14,619 nt of DNA from CAYXFZ01 sp964464385 (GTDB lineage: Bacteria > Planctomycetota > UBA1135), in assembly GCA_964464385.1 (NCBI GenBank), contig CAYXFZ010000066.1:1-14619 (forward strand), read 5' to 3'. This document shows, in pieces, positions 1 to 5,637 of the stretch. The notes under the pieces are model-generated. The model saw nothing but the letters and a program-made list of their open reading frames with translations. It had not been told where the DNA came from and did no database searches. The translations under genes and the position numbers were made by a program. The stretch's first letter is position 1; every line of letters begins with the position of its first letter.

Positions 1-1287
1 AACCCCGTCGTCGGCAGCGACCACCAAGATGGCAATGTCCGTGGTTTGCGAGCCTCGGGCACGCATGGCCGTAAAGGCCGCATGTCCGGGAGTGTCGAGG
101 ATGGTCAACTTTTTCCCCGATTTTGTTTCCACGGTGTAGGCCCCAATGTGTTGGGTGATTCCGCCTGCTTCCTTTTCGGCAACCTTGGTGTCCCGAATTC
201 GGTCAATCAGACTGGTTTTACCGTGATCCACATGACCCATGAAGGCAATGACGGGAGGACGAGTGCTGAGATCCGATTCATCCACGGCCTTCCGGGCACT
301 CTGAATTTCAGCCATGAGGGCGACCTCAACATCACCCTTCTCTTTGAGGCGGATCCCAATTTCAAAATCGGCGGCCAAGAGTTCGATGGTCTCGCCATCC
401 ATCTCGGTATTGACCGTGGGCATTAGCCCCAATCCCATGAGTTTACCCATAATCTTGTTGATACCGATGCCGGTAGCGGCGGAGAAAGATTTGGGTGTGA
501 CCGGGTGTTGAAGGACCACCTCGGCTTTCCGCGCGACTGTGGAGATTTGGCGTTCCGAGCCGCGGCGGGACTTTTGCAACTCGCGCTGGCGCATGCGTTG
601 ATCCCGACGGCGGGAAGTCTCGCGATTGCGGATGTCGGTGAAGGTGACTTTACCTTTTTGCTGATTGTGTTGGGCTCTGACCAGGCCCAGAGCTGCCAAG
701 TCAATTTTGCCGACCAGTTTGGCTCCAGCGCGAGGCTTGGGAACCGGCCCCTTGCTGGAGTCGGCCGTGGGCACATCGGGGGCGGGGGTAGGAGTTTCCT
801 CCGCTACGGGGGTGGCCGTGCTCTCCTTTTGGGGACCCTCGGGTGCGGTCTCGTTAGTTTCTAAGACCGAGGGTTCCACGGCGGTCTCCTCCGTGGAAGA
901 AGAATCCTCTTCTTCCGCAACAGCGGCGGGCTCGGCGGTCCCATCCTCCGGGGCAAGGTCTTCTGCAGGAGTGGGCGCTTGCTCCTCCTCTTCTTCCTCC
1001 TCTTCCTCTGGGGGAGGAGGGGTAGAGACTCCAACGACCAATTTAAAAGCGGTGCCTTCCTCTTCCTCGTCTGGAACAACGGGATCATCCAGGGAAGTTG
1101 CCAAGGATGGATCCAGCAATCCGCCCTTCACCAAGCGCTCCTCGATGACGGGGACATCCCAAGCATCCAGAGAAGCCTGATAAGAACTGACGGAAAAACC
1201 AACCTTGCGCAGAATCTCTACGAAATCGGCGGACTTGAAGCCGTATTGCTTCGCCAGCTTGAAGACTTTGATCTTCTCGTCAGACAA
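1..1287 (-). CDS. infB: Translation initiation factor IF-2, N-terminal 429 codons (runs off the left edge)
   Basis: IF-2 is the GTPase that brings initiator fMet-tRNA to the ribosome and promotes subunit joining in the cytoplasm. Residues 1-50 form the small IF2_N domain (starts SDEKIKVFKLAKQYGFKSAD). A long acidic Pro/Glu/Thr linker follows, with four Pro and nine consecutive Glu at 90-102, then an Arg-rich stretch near 219-245 and a second IF2_N-type domain near 250-315. The G domain begins at about 345: G1 GHVDHGKTS at 351-359, switch I GGITQHIGAY at 375-384 and G3 DTPGH at 398-402. The window ends inside the G domain, before NKxD. The start is TTG, chosen because the family N-terminus begins there and AGGAGA (1295-1300) sits 7 bases upstream. 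Only two bases separate it from the nusA stop, so the two genes are surely cotranscribed. The frame is open throughout. Confidence 0.97.
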   Translation of the reverse strand, partial: MSDEKIKVFKLAKQYGFKSADFVEILRKVGFSVSSYQASLDAWDVPVIEERLVKGGLLDPSLATSLDDPVVPDEEEEGTAFKLVVGVSTPPPPEEEEEEEEEQAPTPAEDLAPEDGTAEPAAVAEEEDSSSTEETAVEPSVLETNETAPEGPQKESTATPVAEETPTPAPDVPTADSSKGPVPKPRAGAKLVGKIDLAALGLVRAQHNQQKGKVTFTDIRNRETSRRRDQRMRQRELQKSRRGSERQISTVARKAEVVLQHPVTPKSFSAATGIGINKIMGKLMGLGLMPTVNTEMDGETIELLAADFEIGIRLKEKGDVEVALMAEIQSARKAVDESDLSTRPPVIAFMGHVDHGKTSLIDRIRDTKVAEKEAGGITQHIGAYTVETKSGKKLTILDTPGHAAFTAMRARGSQTTDIAILVVAADDGV

Positions 1288-1289
1288 AT

Positions 1290-2417
1290 TCAGCTCTCCT
1301 GAGACTCCTCGGTTTTCGCTTCTTCCACAATTTCTTCGACTACGGCATCCTCAGTGCTCTCGACTAAGACCTCTTCAGCGTTTTCGACCACCGCCTCTTC
1401 TACTTTCTCGACCTCAACTTCTGCTGCGGGTTTGACCTCGGACTCGAGCAGAGCCGCTTCGTATTCGGAAGGGGTTTGAATCTCGATGGACCAGCCCACG
1501 ATTTTGGCTGCAAGTCGGACATTGCGGCCACCCATGCCAATGGCCAAAGGTTTTTGATCTTCCGAAACCAGAACGAAAACGGAATTGTCGGTTTCATCTG
1601 GGAAGATATGTTCCACAGGAATGTCCTTGGCCGGTTTGAGAGCGTTTTGCACCAACTCTTCCAAGGATTCGCTCCAGCAGATGATGTCAATTTTTTCGGC
1701 GCCCAACTCGTCGGTGATGTGACGAACCCGCGTGCCGCGAACGCCGAGACATGCGCCAATGGCATCCACGCGAGGATCCATGGAGTAAACTGCAACCTTG
1801 CAGCGGTATCCTGGATCCCGAGCCACGCGCATGACGCGGACGACGTTTTCGGAAATTTCCGGAACTTCGACCTCAAACAATTTTTCGACGAAGGCGTCGT
1901 CACGACGAGAAACGATGATGACCACTCGAGAGCCTTCCTTCCGGACTTCTTTGATGAGGACTCGCACGCGATCCCCGACGTGCAATCGTTCGGTAGGGAT
2001 GCGCTCGGAACGGGGGAGGAGAGCCTCGGTCTTGCCCGTGAGTTGGACGATGACGTTGGGGCCCTCCAGCTTGTGGACGACACCAGAAACAATGCGACCC
2101 TCTTGGGAAGCGTATTGTTCGAAGACCTTGTCCCGCTCGGCTTCGCGGATCTTTTGCATGAAGACCTGCTTGGTGGTTTGGGCGGCAATGCGGCCCAGTT
2201 CGTCTGCGGTAGGCACCTCGATCAAACCATCGGCCGAAACCACGGAAATTTCTCCGTTGCGGCGATCGATTTGGACGTCCAGGCCATCTTCTACCCCAAC
2301 CCGCTTGCGGGTGGCGGTGGAAAGAGCCTCCTCCAGGGCCGCGAACAGGATCTCCCGATCCACCCCGCGTTCGCGGTGGATCGCATCAATCATCCTGAGA
2401 ACGTCGTCTTTGCGCAT
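1290..2417 (-). CDS. nusA: Transcription termination/antitermination factor NusA, short form
   Basis: NusA binds RNA polymerase and nascent RNA and modulates pausing, termination and antitermination. The 375-residue product has the N-terminal RNAP-binding region (1-105; DAIHRERGVDREILFAALEE at 11-30, GRIAAQTTKQVFMQKIREAE at 75-94), an S1 domain (about 107-175), KH1 (about 190-265; DPRVDAIGACLGVRGTRVRH) and KH2 (about 268-325; AIGMGGRNVRLAAKIVGWSI). An acidic, Val/Glu-rich tail fills 330-375. It lacks the C-terminal acidic repeats of the enterobacterial protein (about 495 residues), and its N-terminal region is shorter than usual, as I recall for planctomycete NusA. The frame stays open far upstream of the ATG, but that stretch carries the leader hairpins, so the extension is rejected. 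No Shine-Dalgarno is visible. No rimP precedes it; the next gene is the divergent thiS. Confidence 0.96.
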   Translation of the reverse strand: MRKDDVLRMIDAIHRERGVDREILFAALEEALSTATRKRVGVEDGLDVQIDRRNGEISVVSADGLIEVPTADELGRIAAQTTKQVFMQKIREAERDKVFEQYASQEGRIVSGVVHKLEGPNVIVQLTGKTEALLPRSERIPTERLHVGDRVRVLIKEVRKEGSRVVIIVSRRDDAFVEKLFEVEVPEISENVVRVMRVARDPGYRCKVAVYSMDPRVDAIGACLGVRGTRVRHITDELGAEKIDIICWSESLEELVQNALKPAKDIPVEHIFPDETDNSVFVLVSEDQKPLAIGMGGRNVRLAAKIVGWSIEIQTPSEYEAALLESEVKPAAEVEVEKVEEAVVENAEEVLVESTEDAVVEEIVEEAKTEESQES

Positions 2418-2432
2418 GATTTCGTTGATTGG

Positions 2433-2451
2433 ACTGCCCGAGGCGGGCAGT
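2433..2451 (-). other. Stem-loop just upstream of the nusA start
   Basis: ACTGCCCG (2433-2440) and CGGGCAGT (2444-2451) form a perfect 8-bp stem with a 3-base loop. It ends 15 bases before the nusA ATG and is not followed by a T-tract, so it is not a terminator. It could shape ribosome access to the start, which has no visible Shine-Dalgarno, or protect a processed 5' end. The role is inference. Confidence 0.45.
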
Positions 2452-2475
2452 GGGCTGACGGTCGAACCGCCAAGG

Positions 2476-2510
2476 GAAAAAGAAAGGGTGTGCAGCAGAA
2501 CTGCACACCC
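2476..2510 (-). terminator. Intrinsic terminator (putative attenuator) in the nusA leader
   Basis: On the minus strand, GGGTGTGCAG and CTGCACACCC form a perfect 10-bp stem (2486-2495 with 2501-2510) around a 5-base loop. The stem is followed at once by TTTCTTTTTC (2485 down to 2476). That is a textbook rho-independent terminator. It works only in the minus direction, because no T-tract follows on the plus strand. No minus-strand gene lies between it and thiS, so it can only act on a transcript that begins in the leader, about 60 bases before the nusA start. This fits attenuation of nusA-infB. Confidence 0.8.
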
Positions 2511-2513
2511 TGA

Positions 2514-2529
2514 CCCGCGAAGCCGCGGG
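2514..2529 (-). other. Stem-loop in the nusA leader, upstream of the terminator
   Basis: CCCGCG (2514-2519) and CGCGGG (2524-2529) form a perfect 6-bp GC stem; on the minus strand the tetraloop reads GCTT. It is transcribed four bases before the terminator stem begins, so it could pause RNA polymerase or stack on the terminator. Its role is inferred from position only. Confidence 0.5.
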
Positions 2530-2654
2530 AAGGGATCACCGAGAACCGAACTGGCCCCCACCCGCCCGGAGACCCAAACATCCTTATTTTCACAAGGCTC
2601 TGGAGGCACCGGAAGGCACCCATAGAATACCTGCCCTTCATGGAGAGGCAAGCA

Positions 2655-2897
2655 ATGGATTCCCCGCCCCCGAATGGCCCCCGTTCCGGGCATTCCGATG
2701 GAGTTTTGACCCTCAACGGCGAGGTCTGGCCTTGGTCTGGCGGGACGATTTCCAAACTCCTGCAAACCGTCCCTTTTCCCGATCGAGGGGCCGCCGTGGA
2801 GGTGAATGGTCTGGTGATTCCTCGGACCCAGCATGGAGAGCATTTCTTGGCCCCCGGAGATCAAGTCGAAATTGTTCGGCTGGTCGGAGGGGGCTGA
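2655..2897 (+). CDS. thiS: Sulfur carrier protein ThiS
   Basis: ThiS is a small ubiquitin-fold protein. Its C-terminal Gly-Gly is adenylated by ThiF and then carries sulfur as a thiocarboxylate to the ThiG thiazole synthase. The 80-residue product has the beta-grasp pattern (LTLNGEVWPW at 18-27, GAAVEVNGLVIPR at 45-57, GDQVEIVRLVGGG at 68-80) and ends in the required glycines. An N-terminal extension of about 16 residues rich in Pro, Ser and Gly precedes the core; typical ThiS is about 65 residues. The start at 2655 is preferred because GAGAGG lies six bases upstream. An in-frame ATG at 2640 would add five residues but has no Shine-Dalgarno and sits very close to the putative -10 box. thiG follows after 21 bases. 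No thiF is in the window. Confidence 0.9.
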   Translation: MDSPPPNGPRSGHSDGVLTLNGEVWPWSGGTISKLLQTVPFPDRGAAVEVNGLVIPRTQHGEHFLAPGDQVEIVRLVGGG

Positions 2898-2918
2898 GTG
2901 CGACGCTAGGATGTCGCT

Positions 2919-3731
2919 GTGAGTGCAGTGACCCCTTTCGAGTCCATTCCAGACGACGGCTTGCGGCTGGGCGACCGAGTTTTTCGATCTCGTTTGTTTC
3001 TCGGGACCGGCAAGTACCCGGACTATCCCTGCATGAAGGAGGCCTTACGGGTGGCCGAAACCGAGTGCGTGACCGTCGCCGTGCGACGCATCCCTGCCGA
3101 CGAACCCCCCGGCGTTGCCCTTCTGGATTGGCTGGAGACGGATCGTTTCACCCTTCTCCCCAACACCGCGGGGTGTTTTGATGCCGATTCCGCCATTCGC
3201 ACCGCGCGACTGGCCCGGGAAATGTTGGACACGGATTTGGTGAAATTGGAAGTCCTCGGTGATCCCCGCACCCTTTTGCCTGATCCCGTGGACACATTGC
3301 ACGCCCTGGAGGTTTTGGTGAAGGAGGGTTTTTCGGTGTTGGTTTACACCAGCGACGATGTCCGCCAAGCGGTGCGCCTGGCCGAAGCGGGTGCGACCGC
3401 CGTCATGCCGGCTGGCTCGCCCATTGGCAGTGGTTTGGGCATTTTGAATCCTCTGCACATTGCGCTCATTCTGCAGGAAGTCTCGGTTCCCGTGATTGTG
3501 GATGCCGGAGTGGGCACGGCCTCGGATGTGGCCATTACCATGGAATTGGGTGCTGCCGGCGTTCTGCTCAATACTGCGGTGGCCGCAGCGGCTGATCCCG
3601 TGCGCATGGCTCGCGCTATGCGAGACGCCTGCCGTGCCGGGCGGGACGCCTATCTTGCTGGGCGCATTCCCCGCCGAGAATTTGCCTCCGCTTCTTCCCC
3701 CGTCGAGGGTGTGGTCGGCGCAACCGCATGA
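2919..3731 (+). CDS. thiG: Thiazole synthase ThiG
   Basis: ThiG condenses 1-deoxy-D-xylulose 5-phosphate, dehydroglycine and ThiS-thiocarboxylate into the thiazole phosphate of thiamine, in the cytoplasm. The 270-residue TIM-barrel protein is of normal length. It shows FLGTGKY (27-33), LPNTAGC (80-86), the DXP-binding Schiff-base lysine in LVKLEVLGD (K109), the phosphate-loop motif MPAGSPIGSG (163-172), VDAGVGT (184-190) and the NTAVAAAADP helix start (218-227). The start is GTG, supported by AGGA (2908-2911) seven bases upstream and by alignment with the usual N-terminus. It follows thiS closely and overlaps the next gene by four bases. The genes that supply dehydroglycine (thiH or thiO) are not in view. 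Confidence 0.97.
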   Translation: MSAVTPFESIPDDGLRLGDRVFRSRLFLGTGKYPDYPCMKEALRVAETECVTVAVRRIPADEPPGVALLDWLETDRFTLLPNTAGCFDADSAIRTARLAREMLDTDLVKLEVLGDPRTLLPDPVDTLHALEVLVKEGFSVLVYTSDDVRQAVRLAEAGATAVMPAGSPIGSGLGILNPLHIALILQEVSVPVIVDAGVGTASDVAITMELGAAGVLLNTAVAAAADPVRMARAMRDACRAGRDAYLAGRIPRREFASASSPVEGVVGATA

Positions 3732-4519
3732 TCCCGGAAGGTTTCGCGGGTGTTTTTTTGGCCGCCGGTTTGGCTTGCGTGGGATTGGGACTCTCGGTGG
3801 TGGGCTTGGCGCGTTGGGCGGGTGGCCCAGCTCCGGTCATCCCCTTTCGCCGCTTGACCTTTTGGGATCTTTTGGCCGCCGGACTGTTGCTGGTCTGTTT
3901 GGACGGTTTGTTGGGCAAGGTCTTGGGTTCTGTCGGCGAAAATTTACCTTTCCGTTTGGCCCGTATTTTTCTTTCTGGGGGTGTCGCCTGGATTTTTTTG
4001 GGCTGGCGTGAGCGCAGTTTTTTGCCCCGTCGTCGCAGTGTTCCCCACCGCCAAATGTTGCATTGCGGTACTGCTGTGCGCTGTTATTTGTTGGGCCTTC
4101 CCGGCCTCTTGAGTCTGTGGGTTTTCAACGGCACATTGATTCGTTTCGTTGGAGAAGAGGTCCCTGTCCAGGGTTTGATTGGCGGTCTGGCCGATTTGTC
4201 TTGGAAGGCCATGCTTGGCCTGATCTGTTTTGCTGTTTTGGCCCAACCCTTGCTTGAAGAAGGATTGTTTCGCGGCTATCTCTGGCGTTGGCTGGCCGGT
4301 CGGGATGACTTCGGTCCCCGCCGCGCCCTGCTCCTCTCCTCTCTGGTTTTTGCTTTCGCTCACGAGTGGCAAGTCTGGTTGCCGGTCTTTTACCTGGGCC
4401 TCTTGCTGGGCTGGATTTATTGGCGGGGCGGAAAATTACGCTACGCCGTTGCTGTGCATGGTTTACACAACGGCCTCACCCTTGGTTTGTTCTTCCTTCC
4501 CTTTCCCTCACTCCTTTGA
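3728..4519 (+). CDS. CPBP (CAAX/Abi) family intramembrane metalloprotease
   Basis: This polytopic membrane protein of 263 residues belongs to the Rce1-like CPBP family of intramembrane glutamic/zinc-type proteases. The family motifs are all present in the C-terminal half: EEGLFR (177-182, EExxxR), a conserved His in FAFAH (H212), and HGLHN (244-248, HxxxN). Hydrophobic segments lie at about 5-28, 46-66, 80-92, 120-133, 162-174, 190-202, 216-231 and 246-262. The bacterial members have diverse or unknown substrates, including bacteriocin immunity and protein maturation, so no substrate can be named. The ATG overlaps the thiG stop as ATGA, so translation is probably coupled to thiG. The next gene starts three bases after its stop. 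A functional link with thiamine synthesis is not established. Confidence 0.93.
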   Translation: MIPEGFAGVFLAAGLACVGLGLSVVGLARWAGGPAPVIPFRRLTFWDLLAAGLLLVCLDGLLGKVLGSVGENLPFRLARIFLSGGVAWIFLGWRERSFLPRRRSVPHRQMLHCGTAVRCYLLGLPGLLSLWVFNGTLIRFVGEEVPVQGLIGGLADLSWKAMLGLICFAVLAQPLLEEGLFRGYLWRWLAGRDDFGPRRALLLSSLVFAFAHEWQVWLPVFYLGLLLGWIYWRGGKLRYAVAVHGLHNGLTLGLFFLPFPSLL

Positions 4520-4522
4520 CCC

Positions 4523-5059
4523 ATGAGTTCTTCTTCGGATTTTCCCCTTTCCCGGCCAGGCCTCTTGCGTCGCGTCCCTGGCGGCGCCCTCGTGGCCCAC
4601 GATGCCTTGGTGATTGGCGATGTCGTCCTTGGTAAGGACTGCTCGGTTTGGTTTGGCTGCATCATTCGGGGTGATGATGCTCCCATCACCATTGGGGCGC
4701 GCACCAATATTCAAGATGGCACGGTCATTCATTGTGACACGGGTGCCCCTCAGTCCATTGGCGCGGACTGCACCATCGGTCACCGCGCGACCTTGCATGG
4801 CGTGACGATGGGGGATGGCGTCCTCATTGGCATGAATGCCACCATCCTGGGTGGGGCCCGCATCGGTGATGGCGCCGTGATTGCGGCTGGGTCAGTCGTT
4901 CGCGAAGGATTCGAAGTGCCGCCTCGCACCTTGGTGGCGGGTGTTCCAGGCAAAATAATTCGCGAAATCAGTGATAAGGAGGCCGCCTTCATGGCCCACT
5001 CGGTTCCCCATTACGTCGCCGCTGCGGAAAGTTATCTCGCGAAAGAAGAAAACGATTAG
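4523..5059 (+). CDS. Gamma-carbonic-anhydrase-like left-handed beta-helix protein (YrdA/PaaY/CaiE type)
   Basis: The 178-residue protein is built of hexapeptide repeats (for example VIGDVV, ITIGAR, VLIGMN, ARIGDGAVIAAGSVV) that fold into a left-handed beta-helix and trimerise. The three metal-ligand histidines of the gamma class are present: H70 (TVIHCDTG), and H87 and H92 (IGHRATLHG), with the characteristic five-residue spacing of the last pair. Members hydrate CO2 or, in many cases, have no proven activity, so true carbonic anhydrase function is uncertain. The C-terminal helix (IREISDKEAAFMAHSVPHYV) is typical of the family. It starts three bases after the protease gene, without a Shine-Dalgarno. 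Its stop codon overlaps the stop of the convergent gene on the other strand. Confidence 0.93.
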   Translation: MSSSSDFPLSRPGLLRRVPGGALVAHDALVIGDVVLGKDCSVWFGCIIRGDDAPITIGARTNIQDGTVIHCDTGAPQSIGADCTIGHRATLHGVTMGDGVLIGMNATILGGARIGDGAVIAAGSVVREGFEVPPRTLVAGVPGKIIREISDKEAAFMAHSVPHYVAAAESYLAKEEND

Positions 5060-5637
5060 GGATCGCTTCGGCGGTGGAATTTTTCCAGCCAGGGACGATA
5101 GCGCAGGGGGAGATCCTCGATGACTGCCTGACGCAAGGCAGCTTGCAGGCGCGGCGGCAAGGTGCCCCAGGCGCCTGGTCGCGTGTCCAACAACAAGGTG
5201 TTGCGCAATTCCGGAGGCGGGCCCTTGCCGTCCTCGGATTCCTGGGAGGGTTGCGGTTGTTGGCCCTGTTGGTTGTTGGGTTGCGAGGGCGGACTTTTGC
5301 CTCCGCCACCGGCGGAGGAACTGCCACCGGGCGAGTCGTTCTCGGATTCCGGAATCGCGGCCAGGAGTGCTTCCATATTCGTCAAAAGCTGATTGTTTTT
5401 ACCTTGGGCCGTGCGTAAGTGTTCCTGCAAGTCTTCGGGCTTCGTTTTTTCCAAGGTGTCCAGTCCTTGGCGCAAGACCTCGTGCAGTTGAGCAAAATCC
5501 TGCCGCACCTGATCAGCCAGACGCTGGAGTTCCGCCTCCAAGTCCAGCGGACCGGGGGCCGGAGCCGGGGTTGGAGCCGGGGCCGGGTCGGGCACGGGAT
5601 CCTGCAAGAGAACAATGCAGAGAAGGTCCAGGATCAA
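5056..5637 (-). CDS. Secreted Pro/Ala-rich hypothetical protein with conserved C-terminal motif
   Basis: The product is 193 residues. A short hydrophobic start (ILDLLCIVLLQ) looks like a weak signal peptide or anchor. A Pro/Ala repeat follows at 14-30, then a helical segment (31-95), a Gly/Ser/Gln/Pro-rich linker (97-142) and a C-terminal block with WGTLPPR (157-163) and the segment EDLPLRYRPWLEKFHRR (175-191). A tail of this kind (WG-LPxR, then a Tyr-rich helix) recurs, as I recall, in proteins of Bat/DUF4175-type clusters. No enzyme motif is seen. The start is TTG, overlapping the previous stop as TTGA, with a strong GAGGAGGAGG just upstream. It is the last gene of the minus-strand operon, and its TAA overlaps the TAG of the convergent gene at 5057-5059. 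Confidence 0.82.
   Translation of the reverse strand: MILDLLCIVLLQDPVPDPAPAPTPAPAPGPLDLEAELQRLADQVRQDFAQLHEVLRQGLDTLEKTKPEDLQEHLRTAQGKNNQLLTNMEALLAAIPESENDSPGGSSSAGGGGKSPPSQPNNQQGQQPQPSQESEDGKGPPPELRNTLLLDTRPGAWGTLPPRLQAALRQAVIEDLPLRYRPWLEKFHRRSDP

Larger units (their letters stand above)
2418..2654. promoter_or_regulatory. Divergent intergenic region: nusA leader (minus) and thiS promoter region (plus)
   Basis: This is the only substantial non-coding stretch. Read on the minus strand it is the 5' leader of nusA-infB and contains, in order of transcription, a stem-loop at 2514-2529, an intrinsic terminator at 2476-2510 and a stem-loop at 2433-2451. On the plus strand a -10-like TAGAAT lies at 2623-2628, suitably placed for a thiS transcript starting near 2635, but no good -35 box is seen. 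No convincing minus-strand promoter could be picked. No TPP riboswitch core is visible ahead of thiS. Confidence 0.6.

Noticed and set aside
665..1180. Plus-strand frame with a long poly-Ser/Gly stretch
   Set aside because: It is the antisense of the Glu/Pro run of IF-2; the minus-strand frame carries clear domains.
2440..2480. tRNA-like GGTTCGACC on the minus strand in the nusA leader (metY position)
   Set aside because: No matching acceptor, D or anticodon arms around it; the neighbouring stems belong to other hairpins.
2418..2640. TPP riboswitch ahead of thiS
   Set aside because: No THI-element core could be found on the plus strand. A CTGAGA-like string near 2395 is inside nusA and lacks the partner motifs.
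2418..2864. Upstream extension of the nusA reading frame by about 150 codons
   Set aside because: The frame is open by chance in G+C-rich DNA. It covers three hairpins and a terminator and runs antisense through thiS, and the ATG at 2417 matches the family N-terminus.
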